Assembly: GCA_033063855.1 (NCBI GenBank)
Contig: CP093829.1
Location: 17,577,537 to 17,641,536 of the forward strand
Reading direction: 5' to 3'
Origin: Smittia aterrima
Lineage: Eukaryota; Arthropoda; Insecta; Diptera; Chironomidae
Length of the DNA stretch: 64,000 nt
Part shown: in pieces, positions 12,135 to 23,059 of the stretch
Layout: each line of letters opens with the position of its first letter
Numbering within the stretch: position 1 is the stretch's first letter
Position numbers and translations under genes: made by a program
Notes under the pieces: model-generated
Databases searched by the model: none
Told to the model about the DNA's origin: nothing
Seen by the model: the letters and a program-made list of their open reading frames with translations, nothing else

Positions 12135-13113
12135 TTAAATATCGTAAGTCTCGTCGTTACCAACCTCTTGTAGCACGTCTTGTGCGGCAATCGCCTTCAG
12201 TACGTTTTTCTTCGACGTCTCCTGGATCTCTCCACCAACCAGCAACTCATCGAGGATAAAATAAGCTTTCTCGAAGTTGAAGATGATGTCAAGCTCACAA
12301 ACCTGAAGTAGAAAGTGAAATAGAATTAGCGACATCGAAATGAAGATTAGAAGCAACATTGGAGGAATACAGACTCGATAAGTAGCTGAGAAATGCATTG
12401 TGCAATTCAGATACTTCAAGGAAGGCTTGGAAGAGTTAAACACGAGACTCACAATTGCTTATCGAGGTCACAATGATTTATCTGGATACTTACGCTGCCG
12501 AAATACTTGTCGAGCAATTCCACGTAACGGTGGATGATCTCGAGTGTTAATAACTCGTTATCATTCTGTTCTACTGCACAACAAAAGTATAAGCTCGCAT
12601 ATCTAAAGGTAAATTGAAATGTGAGTTGATAAGGAAATGAAAGTTCGATGGAAAGTTGACGCACCTTTTATAAACGATTTTACAATCTTTCCACTCGAGA
12701 AATGAGCACATCTTAGGCTTCCTCGCAAGAATGGTCGTGATGAGCTCTCGTGTTATTTTCTTCTTCAGCTTGTCCTGATGAGCCACGTACCATTTCTGAA
12801 GTCTTAACTTTCCTTGTCGCGAGAACAAAAGCATAAATTGCATCTAGAAAAGAAGAAGGATGAAACTGTTAGAAAGCTGGAAAGAGCGAAGCCACTCGTG
12901 GTTTGTTAGCACAAAGAAGTCTTTAGTTTAGCTAGAGATAACATTTGTGGTCAATCTTGTCGACGAAACTGAACCATTGCGCAAAAAATATTGAAAAATA
13001 TTGATTTTAGTGTCATCGCAAAAATTCAGTGTAAATCTGTTGAAACCCGCGATCTTTCACAACCACTCGAAGGACGGCATACTCAGGCAGTGGATTACAC
13101 TGTGACTTACCAT
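12135..13113 (-). CDS. AP-1sigma: AP-1 complex subunit sigma
   Basis: Small sigma adaptin of the clathrin adaptor AP-1, which sorts cargo at the trans-Golgi and endosomes and binds dileucine signals together with gamma adaptin. Exon 1 contributes only the ATG (13113-13111), followed at once by GTAAGT. Exons 12843-12665, 12602-12494 and 12302-12135 complete 152 residues. The start [20 protein letters not shown] and later [39 protein letters not shown] and [20 protein letters not shown] are almost invariant in the family. The initiator-only first exon is also known in vertebrate sigma genes. The C-terminal tail ([10 protein letters not shown]) differs from other species, as is usual. Divergent from IF1 with 231 bp between the start codons. 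Confidence 0.95.
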
Positions 13114-13344
13114 TTTGAAGCTGATTTGGTCGATGTAAAATTAAAATTAAATGAACGAAAAATGTTTCTTGGTTGAGAGGGGCGTGGCGACTAATTCGAG
13201 CGGGACGGGAATTTGAAAATTCGAATTCTGAGAACGAAAAACCGTTAAATTGAAGTTAAATACAATTTTTCGTAACGTTTTTAAAGAATTCGAAAAAGAT
13301 ATTCAGAGAAAGTTCAGAAACGCAAATCGGAAAAAACTTTAATC
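13114..13344. promoter_or_regulatory. Divergent promoter of AP-1sigma and IF1
   Basis: 231 bp between opposing start codons must hold both 5' UTRs and the shared upstream region. No clear TATA element is seen. Confidence 0.45.
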
Positions 13345-13865
13345 ATGAATTCAATCAGAAAGACAGCTCAGAGCGCACCAAGATTTTCTTCAATCATTCG
13401 GTGAGTTGCTGGAGATCAAATTAGCTACGATCAATCGGATATCTGGCTGATAATAATGAGCGGCACGAGCCGGCTTAAGAATTTTGTTTTGATGTCGCAA
13501 TTGTTACATAAGCTGAGTCGTAGAAGTTTCCATTAACTTCTATTGAACCCTGTTAGCTCGATGTGCGACAGCCCAGGAACAAAGACAGACACCGCTGGAT
13601 CAATCCGCGCCGCTGGCGGTGGCTTTGCCAAGATGGAAATCGCGCACGAAGAAGAATACTTTTATAAGCAGGTAAGCTCTGTCTTAGATTACCGATTTGA
13701 GGCTGAATCTTACCAATAACCCTTGCGTTACAGCGTCAAGCCCAGCTGGCCGCTCTGAAGCAGAAGAAGGTCGATGAAGTTGAGTTCAGAGAGAAGGCAA
13801 TCAAGGATCACGAAGATGCCATCAATCGCCACAAGGAAGCCGTGCAGCAATTGCGTAAAAAATAA
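13345..13865 (+). CDS. Mitochondrial F1-ATPase inhibitor (IF1)
   Basis: Small matrix protein that binds the F1 catalytic head of ATP synthase and blocks ATP hydrolysis when the membrane potential collapses. Exons 13345-13400, 13557-13671 and 13734-13865 give 100 residues, matching IF1 size. The first exon (MNSIRKTAQSAPRFSSIIR) is a basic, Ser-rich mitochondrial presequence. The inhibitory segment GSIRAAGGGFAKMEIAHEEE is clearly recognisable, followed by the long dimerising helix (LAALKQKKVDEVEFREKAIK) ending HKEAVQQLRKK. His residues in the helix fit pH-sensitive oligomerisation in mammalian IF1, though conservation of that behaviour is not shown. Confidence 0.93.
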
Positions 13866-14373
13866 GCAACTCGTCTGTTAAAGTAACATTTCCATCAGCC
13901 ACACAAAAGCTAACATCCCTAGAAATTCGGCGACAACAAAATATTCCTCTTCAGTGTTTCTTCAATCTACCTCAAGATATCACAATCAATATTTTTTCTT
14001 TGCAGCAATTTAATGTTCAAAAGCTTTTAAAGCTCCGAATGGCATTTGCGAGCCCTCACTTGATGGAAACGTTTCTAGAAGGAATTAATAAAGCCTGCTT
14101 GTGTTTACTTAAACCTTCGCTTTCAATACGACGCTGGCTTTGGGTTGATCGACCTGAGCTTTTCCTTATCAGTCGTCAACACGAGCAGAGGCCGAGGTTG
14201 GTCAATGATACCTGGCTTGAGTTTCTCTGTACAACGTAGAGCCCTAAGAGGTTCTAGTTCCGAGCGGTTAGTCCTAATCTCAAGCCACTTTAACATTAAA
14301 TAAAATAGATCTTTATTCCATCAAAACTAGATCGATATAATCTCTTTATCATTTTGTTCTATGAGGATTTGAA

Positions 14374-16349
14374 TCAGCCGTCGTTAGGCACTTCGCTTCG
14401 TTTAATGCAAACGTTGTTGTACTTGTTTCTCCAGATCATTATGTTCTCGTGATCGATGTTTTCACAGAATGAGATGTCGAGAAGTTTCAGTTGATGGCAG
14501 CTCTCGAGAATTCTGTTGGTTGGAGAGAAAGTTAGATCGAGCTCAAGAAAAACCCTTTCGAAACTTACCTGACGCACTTTTCCAGCGACACCCCAACAAT
14601 TCCCATCAAGTCCAACTCTTCAAGATTCACGCAGTGGGTCGCAATGGTCTCGAGATCACGCTCGGAAATCCCACGAATGGCAGCCAAGACCAACTTCTTG
14701 ATGTTCTTGCAGTTTTGGATCAGCGATCTCAGCGGATCTGATATCGAGGCCTCGTCCCTTAGGCACCAGCCGACATCGATTTCCTCAAGCAGCGGACACA
14801 TAGACAGCCCTCTGAGTCCGAATGTGGTCAAATTCTGGCACTTCCACATGTCTATCGATTTTATTTTGCGGTTGAAGAGCGACAGTTGCATGCAGAGTTC
14901 GTCCATTGACACTGATTGGGATGAGAAAGCCACGTTCAGTCGCTCGAGGTTTGGATTATTCCTTACAATCGTGAGCAATGCGTAGGTGTCGATGCCACTT
15001 CGGCTGAGATCCAGGATTTCAAGATTACAAAGCATTGCCAGGCTGATGAAATCTCGTTCGGTTGTTACGTTCATGTAATTGCGAATCGACAGTTCTGTGA
15101 GATTACTGCACGTTATGCAAATTGTCTCGAGACAAGATGTGTTCAGGAACTGAGATGAGTTGAGTCGAAGGTTCGTTAACGTTTTCCCATTCGTTCGGAT
15201 GAAACTGATAAAGTCTTTCGATGTAATTGACTCAAAGTATCCACAGGAGCTCAAGTCCAACTTTTTAATCAAGCAGCATCGCGTTGACAGAGTTTGGAGC
15301 AACGAAGAGTTTGCCAGATGCCAGTAGAACTTCAGATTGACTTCCACATAGAGAAGCGGATCACTCGCAATATGACGAAATGACTTGCAAACTTGCGACG
15401 ATTGGAACAGCGACTTGAGGTCGAGGAACGACATGATGTTGAATAGGACCTCGTAGGGAATGTCACTGATGATTTTCTCTTTGTCTTCTTGCTCCACGAT
15501 TGTTAGTGGAATGTTTGTGGCCTCGCTGTCCTTCGAATACGAGCCCAGGCCAACAGTCTCGATGAAAATATTTAAGTCGTTCTTAAGAAAATCTTCGATT
15601 GCCTCTGCCGGAGTCTTTTGTGGCTTGAATTGAACGGTCTCGAGCTTTTTCTGGATCATCCCGCGCATTATCACTTGGTCTGAGATTGGTTTTTCAATTG
15701 ACAGCTTGCACTTTGTCCCAACAAGAAGAACTCCGTCGATTCCAGTATAGTAATCGGTCAAGCTTGCGTTCAGTTCGAGTCTGATTATCCTGGAAATGAA
15801 AATCGATGAAACTGAAGCCTTGAAAGTCTCATGACTGTCTCACCTTGTGGGAGAATTGATTTTCCTGATTGAAGGGCAGAATTCCCTTGACTTCTTCTCA
15901 ACCGGAGCTGGCAGCGAGTCCCACAGAAGCTTCCACTTCCTGAGCTGGCAGCAGTAAGCGTAGATTCTGAAGACAGTTCCTGGATTGTAAGTCTCATAGA
16001 TCTTGATTGCTTTGGGCAGCAAATAGTGCTCGTATTTGATTATAATGAAGTCATGGAATGTTTCAGCTCCGCTTTTGTCTTTCAGCGAGAATTCTGCGTC
16101 GTCGTTCGATGGCCCGTAGCGCCGAACTGAGAAACATTCAGCAAAATCTCCATATGCTGGGAACTTGGAAGGGCGTCCACAGATATTCACAGCCGAGTAA
16201 CTGATGGAGGAATCAGAGCCGTAGCTGTCAGAATAGTCAACAACTTCATTTGCCCACTGCGAAATCTCGAAATCCTTTTCCTCCTCGAACTGCTCGAAGT
16301 CGTCGCTAACTTCACTATCTTCACTGTACATCGTTCCTTCGCTTTCCAA
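14374..16349 (-). CDS. FBXL4: F-box/LRR-repeat protein 4 (FBXL4)
   Basis: Substrate receptor of an SCF ubiquitin ligase. In mammals FBXL4 acts at mitochondria to restrain mitophagy by promoting turnover of BNIP3 and NIX. Exons 16349-15844, 15789-14569 and 14512-14374 join in phase to give 621 residues, exactly the human length. A conserved N-terminal discoidin-like domain holds VVDYSDSYGSDSSISYSAVN and YGDFAECFSVRRYG. The F-box lies at ~278-325 (DIPYEVLFNIMSFLDLKSLF). At least nine leucine-rich repeats follow with the cysteine-containing pattern (LDLSSCGYFESI, LEEIDVGWCL, LKLLDISFCENI). Two in-frame ATGs (MESEG at 16349, MYSED at 16331) could start the protein. Confidence 0.93.
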
Positions 16350-16822
16350 TCTGCACTAATCACATTATTACTCCAGAGAAAGGAAGTCGAGAAATTACTC
16401 AAATTCAATTAAGATTAAAATTGTTTTGTTTCTGTTCGAGAAAGCGCTGACGTTTTTCAATTTCTCGCTACTTGTCGAGCTCGTTCGAAACTTAAAAGTC
16501 CGTTAAATATTTCAATTTCCATGATCTATTCATACGGAGTTTCTTATCACTGCAGTGACAAGCACAGAATAAAAACCCCGATTCAATCCATACTTCTTGA
16601 ACTATAGAAAGATATCTTGAAGCTCTTACTGTGCCTCATAATGTGAAACCTTATTCAAAGCACGAAAGCTTCCGACCTCGAATATTTAGAAGAACTCAGT
16701 TTCTCTTGTCATCGCTCATATGTTTTCCAAAAACAGTTGTTGGAACATCGAGCAACGAATAATCGAATGCCCAGAGTCCGAGAGGAAGTCTTATTCAGAT
16801 AAAAACAATTTTACTTTTTATT

Positions 16823-17056
16823 TCAAAATGTTCTTACTGGGCCAAGAACGGTCTGGAGTAGCACGGCGATGATACGAATGAGGGAGAAGCCAACGCCTTG
16901 GGCTGCTGAAACAGCGTCATTGACAAGAACATCTTCGGATGCAGCTTGATCTAATTTGGATGGAGAAGATATCAGACTGGATTGATTTGCAAAATGAAAC
17001 TCACTGAAATTGATCGCAATGATCTAAGCGATGGAAGCAAAAACGATAATTTTCAT
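16823..17056 (-). pseudogene. Small secreted-peptide gene with in-frame TAG in signal sequence
   Basis: Two exons (17056-17005 and 16950-16823) join by GT-AG. Exon 1 begins MKIIVFASIA, then TAG at 17026-17024, then IIAINF, so a typical signal-peptide core is broken by one stop codon. Exon 2 continues open for 42 codons (NQAASEDVLVNDAVSAAQGV, then an amphipathic or hydrophobic stretch ending LLQTVLGPVRTF) to TGA. The layout of a short signal peptide, an acidic linker and a short helical C-terminus resembles insect antimicrobial or venom-like peptides, but no family was recognised. It may be a pseudogene, a segregating null allele or a base error. The stop could also mean that a different first exon is used. 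Confidence 0.45.
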
Positions 17057-17283
17057 CTTGTAATATTCGTCTACAGAAACTTACTGAATTTTTTCAACCT
17101 CGACAGCTAGTTTTAGCTTATTCAAGCCACAAAATTTTTATGTTTACAAAGTCTGGACTTTCTTAGTTCTTAATTACTTAGTTTACCAAGTCTGAACGTC
17201 ATCAGAGTTTAATGAAAAGCTTCGAAAAGCTTTCAAGAAAAATAAGGTTGGGAACCGTTTTAATATTTATTGAGATGTTTATT

Positions 17284-17723
17284 TCATAATTTCAGTTCAT
17301 TTTTGAAAACATTCATCTCCGTCCGACTCATTGGTTTGAGATCAAATCCGCTTGGCATTTCGTCCATCTCGAGATTTTTATGTTCTTTCACGAGAATTAG
17401 TTGATCGTCTCTTAGTTTGCTGACTTCCTTTTCAATTTCTTGTTGTTCTAATAAAATTTTGATATTCTTATCAAGCTCCGTTATGTAATTTTTTAAATAC
17501 CTTTCGTGATGACTTCAATTGCTTTCAGTCGCTCCATTTGTATCAGCATTGATCCGACTGTTATCCAAACTTTCTTATCCTCAGACTTTCTTAGCTCTCG
17601 AAGTGCCTCTCGGTTTCCCTGTCGTTTCTTATCCCAGTTCACCAGCTCTTGTTTGTTTTGAAGTATTTGATCGCAAACCTTCTCGTTCTTGAAAATAATT
17701 TCAAACACACGTTCGTCGCCCAT
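17284..17723 (-). CDS. PDRG1: Prefoldin-like protein PDRG1 homolog
   Basis: Small coiled-coil prefoldin-like subunit; PDRG1 belongs to the R2TP/prefoldin-like (PAQosome) chaperone module in animals. Exons 17723-17501 and 17447-17284 give 128 residues. The pattern is beta-prefoldin-like: an N-terminal helix (QILQNKQELVNWDKKRQGNR), a central hairpin region (KKVWITVGSMLIQME) and a C-terminal helix (EIEKEVSKLRDDQLILVKEH). The phrase 'D-KRQGNREALREL' matches PDRG1 proteins, but identity is moderate and another beta-prefoldin-like name is possible. The ATG directly follows a pyrimidine-rich acceptor (TTTTCTTCTGTTCTAG), only 26 nt after the GPANK1 stop codon, which implies splicing from an upstream leader or a shared transcript. 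Confidence 0.7.
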
Positions 17724-17749
17724 CTAGAACAGAAGAAAAGGATCAGGAA

Positions 17750-18763
17750 TCATGAAAGAGCTTTTCTCAATCGTTGTTCGTGTCGTTTGTCTTTCAAATC
17801 ATTTTCGTGAATTTCTTTTCTTTTCGGAGCACGAGGAATTGGCTTGAACTTGATGGAACTTGGGTCATTCGGCTTGAAGTGAGTAATCTTCGCAGAGTCT
17901 TGTCGAATTCCAAGACCAGTTCGACTTTTTCTCATGACAGTTTTAATTGGATAAAGTTTTCCGTTGCTTCTTGGTCCGAGAGCGGAACTTCCATCCCATC
18001 CAGTTCGTCTCATCATTTGAAAACCAAGATTTGTGCGAGCGATTCCAAACGTTTTAATGTCTGTGTTTCCTTTAAACTTGCAGCTGAACAAATGAACTGT
18101 TGATGTTTGATGAGAATCAGAGGAAGATTTAGATATTTCAATGCCGCAGTCCTTGCAGAATAAAGTTTCATTATCCTGTTGCTCGTCTTCGTCGTCTGAT
18201 ATTTCAATCGATTGATTCTGATTCTCGAATGTTTCGAAGGCTTCTAGAATTTCTTGAAATCCTTTCTTCTGAGCTAGAGAATATGCAGAATTGCCTTTTT
18301 TATCGGTAACTCCAATATCAGCTCCAAGATAAAGCAACTTGTTGAACGAGTCAAGAGAACCTTCACATGCTGACATCATCAGAGCAGTCCATCCATAAGA
18401 ATCTTTCGCATTTACATCTGGATTATTTGATCTTAACCACAGTTGATGAATTTCATCAGCATCGTTCGACATCGCTAGCTTAAAAAGCTCTTGCTTGTTG
18501 AATTCAACTTTGACAATTCTTTCTCGCTTTCGCCGGGTTTTGGTTGTTTCTTTTACTTTTTTTGAAGTCGATGGCATTTGAAGAACTTCATTGTAAACCA
18601 CACTAGCTGATTCATCAATCTCTACAGTATTTACAGCCTCTTTCTCATTTTTGTTGATTTCATCTTCAGTTCCCGATGATTTCACGAATATTTTCGGCTT
18701 GAACTTCACAGTCGCCAACGCCACCCAATTCGGATGAAATGACTCGTCGCCTGACTCATCCAT
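17750..18763 (-). CDS. GPANK1: G-patch and ankyrin-repeat protein GPANK1
   Basis: Single-exon, 337-residue protein. The order of domains matches GPANK1: an acidic N-terminus, two ankyrin repeats at ~115-175 (DSYGWTALMMSACEGSLDSF, LGADIGVTDKKGNSAYSLAQ), a zinc-finger-like segment (CKDCGIEISKSSSDSHQTST) and a G-patch (GFQMMRRTGWDGSSALGPRS, then SRTGLGIRQ). G-patch proteins commonly bind RNA or activate DEAH helicases; the role of GPANK1 itself is poorly known. The C-terminal tail is highly basic. The stop codon is 26 nt before the PDRG1 ATG. A GTAAGT donor near 18834 (-) suggests a 5' leader exon. Confidence 0.88.
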   Translation of the reverse strand: MDESGDESFHPNWVALATVKFKPKIFVKSSGTEDEINKNEKEAVNTVEIDESASVVYNEVLQMPSTSKKVKETTKTRRKRERIVKVEFNKQELFKLAMSNDADEIHQLWLRSNNPDVNAKDSYGWTALMMSACEGSLDSFNKLLYLGADIGVTDKKGNSAYSLAQKKGFQEILEAFETFENQNQSIEISDDEDEQQDNETLFCKDCGIEISKSSSDSHQTSTVHLFSCKFKGNTDIKTFGIARTNLGFQMMRRTGWDGSSALGPRSNGKLYPIKTVMRKSRTGLGIRQDSAKITHFKPNDPSSIKFKPIPRAPKRKEIHENDLKDKRHEQRLRKALS

Positions 18764-19282
18764 TAAACTTCGTAGTCAGCAAGAAAACCTCACGAAAACA
18801 GGAAAAACGATTAATTGTTATTTTCTAAAACTTACTTTTTTTTGTAAACAACAAGCCCCGCCGAGAACACTCCGGCCCAAACAAATTTTTAACCCGGAAT
18901 TGTTTTTGATGAAAAAAGTTCTTACACCCACATATTTAGGGTTTTAAATCCGAAAGAAAGTTGCTTTGTTCGTGATCCGTGGTCCGTCTTGCGTCGTCCG
19001 CGATTGAAACAACTCGCGAACGCTTCGTTGCGCGGGGGTGTCGTAAGCCATAGGCCGGAGATACCACCGTACGATCTAGTTTTAAAATAGTTCGCGACCC
19101 ATCTGAGTTTATTAAGTTGAGTTGTCTCTTTTAACAAAAACTTCGAATAACAACTTAGAGATTGATGTTTGTGATAAGAATTACTTGAAATATTGATAAC
19201 GTAGAAGACAATCGACTGACACGCAGAAATAGCAAAACGAGACTTCACAGTTTAAGAGCAAAGCTTAAAAGTTAAGGTGACG
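18764..19282. promoter_or_regulatory. Divergent intergenic region, GPANK1 and nucleobindin
   Basis: 519 bp between opposing start codons. It holds both promoters and probably a minus-strand leader exon ending at the GTAAGT near 18834. The 108-codon minus ORF at 18922-19248 has no supporting features. Confidence 0.4.
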
Positions 19283-21108
19283 ATGAAATTATTTATTTTG
19301 GCGATTTTCATCGCTTCAATTCAAATATTGAATGGTCTTCCGGTAAAAGAAGCAACTTCTACTGAGAAAGATCCGAATAAGCATGAGGATCAAGGTGATA
19401 GTCCAACACATAATCTGGAAAACGTAATTGGTAAGTTGCATTTCGTCATCAACAACATCTGTCATCATTGAATTCATGTTTTCTTAATTATTTCGCACAG
19501 AGTACGAACGATACTTAAAAGAAGTCGTTGGACTGCTCGAGAGTGATAAGGAGTTCAGACAAAAACTAGATTCAGCGAACGAAGCTGACATTCGAAGTGG
19601 AAAGATTGCACAGGAACTCGAACTTGTTGATCATCAAGTTCGCAGTAAGTTAGATGAATTAAAACGAACAGAGCTTGAAAGATTACGTGGCCTCGCGAGA
19701 GAATATTATGAACGCACAAACGAGATTGACCGTGAACACTTGAAAATCGCGGAGCATTTAGATCATGACAACGAGCATACTTTTGAAATCGAGGATTTGA
19801 AGAAACTCATCGTAAAGACTGGTGAAGACTTGGCTGAAGCTGACAGAAGACGTCGTGAAGAATTCAAAGAATATGAATTACAAAAAGAATTTGAAAAGCA
19901 AGAAAAGTTACGAGGCATGCCAGAAACTGAGAGAAAAAAGTTCGAAGAGGACGTAAAGCGAATGACAGAGAAGCACAACAAACACGAAAAGATTCACCAT
20001 CCAGGATCAAAAGACCAGCTAGAAGAAGTGTGGGAAAAACAAGATCACATGGACGCTCAAGATTTTGATCCAAAAAAATTCTTCATGATGCATGACGTCG
20101 ACGGAAATGGTTTGATTATTTGTCTGATTCAATTTTTCAATTATTTCATAACAATTTTCAAATTTAGGATTCCTTGATGAAATGGAAATCAAAGCTCTCT
20201 TCAAGACGGAATTAGATAAAGTTTATCAACAAGGTCTTCCTGAAGATGATATGCGCGAACGTGCTGAAGAAATGGAAAGAATGAGAGAACACGTTTACAA
20301 GGAAGCTGACACAAATCGCGATCGTCTCATCAGTTTCCAAGAGTTCATGGATCAAACAAAGAAACAAGAATATCAACAAGATCCCGGATGGGACACAGTA
20401 AGAGTGAAACTATAAATGTTTGATTTCAATTAACAATTTTATTCCAGGTCGATCAACAACCCCAATACTCGCACGACGAGTACGTTGAGTTCGAAAGACG
20501 TCGACAAGAAGAGATAAACAGATTAATTGCTGAAGGTCGTCTGCCGCCTCATCCAAACATGCCAGGAGGATATTATCCAGACGAAAACGTAAGTGTCTTG
20601 AACTTGCATTGAATTTATTATAAACTTATGCGTTTTTTCTTCTTCGCAGTCTCATTACCAAGTTCCACATCCGAACGAAATTCCCCAGAACTATCATCCA
20701 AACGCTGTTCCTCAACAACAGCATTATCAAGCTCCACCAGTCCATCAACAACAATACGCGCCACCTCCAAATCATCAGCAACCAAACAACGGTCAATATC
20801 AACAACCTAATGCAATTCCTGTTCATCAAGCAGGAAATGTTCAAGCTCATCAAGATCAGATGAAACAGCAGTACGGTGAACAAATGAGACAACAAGCTCA
20901 AGTTAATCAACAGATGGGTCAACAGCAAAACAGCCACAAGCACCTTTACATAATTCACAGCCACAAATTCCTGTACAAAACAATAACGTACAACCAAATC
21001 CTCCCATTCCTCCGCAAAATACTCCAAATGTCCAAGCCAGCAATCACTCGCCCGAGAAACAACAACAGCCACAACAACACTGAGAACACAACTTCGCTGG
21101 ACGATTAA
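19283..21108 (+). CDS. NUCB1: Nucleobindin (NUCB1-type), with C-terminal frameshift
   Basis: Secreted or Golgi-luminal Ca2+-binding protein. Exons are 19283-19430, 19501-20109, 20168-20397, 20448-20588 and from 20650. A signal peptide (MKLFILAIFIASIQILNGLP) leads into long charged helices (LDHQ/ELERLRGLAREYYE region) and two EF-hands: DVDGNGFLDEME, split by an intron with a weak GTTTGA donor, and DTNRDRLISFQEF. A Gln/Pro-rich tail follows. In the open frame the Gln/Pro pattern stops after ~20930 and becomes unrelated sequence to 21108. A different frame from ~20931 restores a Gln/Pro-rich tail ending in TGA at 21081-21083. A run of four A (20927-20930) sits at the switch, so a one-base homopolymer error or a real indel is likely. 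Confidence 0.88.
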
Positions 21109-21261
21109 AACTTTCTTAGTTCTTCCTGTTTAAATCAATGATGACACTTTATTCTGTAGTGCAATTTTCGTATTTCACTCGGCTCTTAGAAAAGTTTTTA
21201 TTTCACCAAAGTCATTTTTGAATTTTTTAAAATTTCAATATTAAAAAAAATGAAAGCAAAA

Positions 21262-23059
21262 TCATTTGTTCTTTTCCTCTACTTTCGTTACATTAAACTT
21301 GCTGCTTACGATTGATGGAGCTTGTGAAGAATTCAAATGATTCATCTTAAGAAGAAAAAAAAAGATTCATTTCAAGGTTCATTTTCTTGCTGAGGTCAAC
21401 TCACCATGTGAAGTCCTGAAACGCTATCATCTTCATATTCATCTTCGTCGAACTCTTCAATATCGTTGATGTGAAAGCTCTTCATCGTATCACGTTCTAA
21501 AGCTTCTTGAACTTGTTCCAAGATCTCATCTAAACGTTCTGCAGAACACAACGCAGTATCAACTTGCTCGATGTCGTCGAGCTTGTCTACATCAACGATG
21601 TATTGACCGTTTTTCCGATCGTAGCTAATTACATTTGTGAAGCGATGTCCCCAGAAAATTTCTTTCGAAAGAAAACTTGTTCGTGCTTGACACATTTGAC
21701 CAGTGTGCGAACTCATGCCAGTCAACGACACGATGATCTCGAAACGCTTTTCGATTAAATCTTTTGCACTCATGTCATAAAATGGTGAACTTCTATCGAT
21801 AATGTGGCAGACAGTTTGTGGCCAGATCAGAAAAACTCGTCCGTTGTTCTCGAGCTTTAGTCTTTGTTGATTTTTTCCAATTCGCTCGCCTTCGAACGTT
21901 ATCTTTTCTTCGAAGAGATAAGCTCTGATTTTGCTATCGATGCTATGCGCCTGTTTGAAATCCGCTACTCGAATAATCAAACAAAGCTTTCCGTCTCGTT
22001 GACAGATCACAGCTTTATGACTGAAGATAAAATCTTCGTGCTTTGGCGGTCGAACCATTTTAGCGAAAACTATTCCAACCATCGAAGCATCGACGACAAC
22101 TCCGATTGTAAGTTGAATTATAAGAAGAAAAATTGCTTCTGGGCATTCCTCGGTTGGATATTTCTCACCGTAGCCAGTTGATACTTGACTCTCGACACTT
22201 AACAGGAAAAATCCAGCAAAGTTTATCGCACCGCGAATGCATTCCTCAGCTCCCTCTCCCAATCTTTGTCCCGTTTCTTCATCGAAGTCAAGGTCGCCGT
22301 GCGCCCAGCCAACGATATAAAATAAAGTCGCGAATAGCAGCCAAGATGCGAAATAAGTCAAAACATAAACTGCCAACACCCATCGCCACTGCGCGTCAAC
22401 CTACGGAACGATCGCAAATATTTCTTTTGTTTCGAACAAGCGTCTTTCAAACAATTTTCAATTACCAAAGTGTGAACAATATCCTTGAGAAATCTCGCCG
22501 ACTTCTGTGGCAAATGAAGACTCTCAACGTTTCTGTCGCCATCTTTCTGAACGATTCTCGCTGGCTTAAGAATTCTAACGCCTTGGTACTGCTGATCGTG
22601 ACGACTTTTGAGGCACAACATGCTTGGCTCTTTCTTCATCAAGACTGGCAGCTGATGAAAATCTGAGGGCGTAAAGAAGTTTTCTTTTCTTTACTTTGCA
22701 TAATTTACTCAAAGATAAAGCGGTCGTCGCTTATCAGCGCGGTAAGTGAAGGCTGAAGAATATTCCAGGGATTACAAACCTTTCGAAAGAGAATCATCAA
22801 AGGAATCTTGTTTTTCGTCTTCATCGTATTCATCTGAGGATCCACTTGAAATCGAGATTGGCGACCATTGTGGATTTTGTGGCGAGAAATTGTTTGATCG
22901 CTTCGAGAATGGACTGGCCGTGGGTGGCAAGTTGCGTAAGTTCTCAGTTTCAATTGAACGCATTGGAATGTGCTCGGGTTCACGCGATGTACCTTCTCCA
23001 TTCGCTCGAAATGAAGGCATCGACGAACAAGTCGTGGGAAAACCTTTTCGAGCCATCAC
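21262..23059 (-). CDS. Irk3: Inward-rectifier potassium channel (Irk/Kir)
   Basis: Two-transmembrane K+ channel that sets resting potential and takes part in epithelial K+ transport. Four exons (23059-22780, 22662-22466, 22400-21405, 21345-21262) join in phase for ~518 residues. The N-terminal cytoplasmic part has the Kir entry RILKPARIVQKDGDRNVESL and the slide-helix segment FLKDIVHTLV. TM1 is at ~165-187 (VLTYFASWLLFATLFYIVGW). The pore has SVESQVSTGYGEKYPTEECP, with GYG at ~235-237. TM2 and the long cytoplasmic immunoglobulin-like C-domain follow, with an acidic tail. The filter flank (STGYGEK rather than TIGYGxR) is divergent and recalls Drosophila Irk3, so that name is tentative. A stop in the intron after exon 3 offers a shorter alternative C-terminus. 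Confidence 0.85.

Noticed and set aside
18922..19248. 108-codon minus-strand ORF between GPANK1 and nucleobindin
   Set aside because: No domain, no splice partner, and it sits in a divergent promoter region.
20626..21072. 148-codon minus-strand ORF, Leu/Val-rich
   Set aside because: It is the mirror of the Gln/Pro/His-rich nucleobindin tail; the apparent hydrophobic protein is an artefact of codon complementarity.
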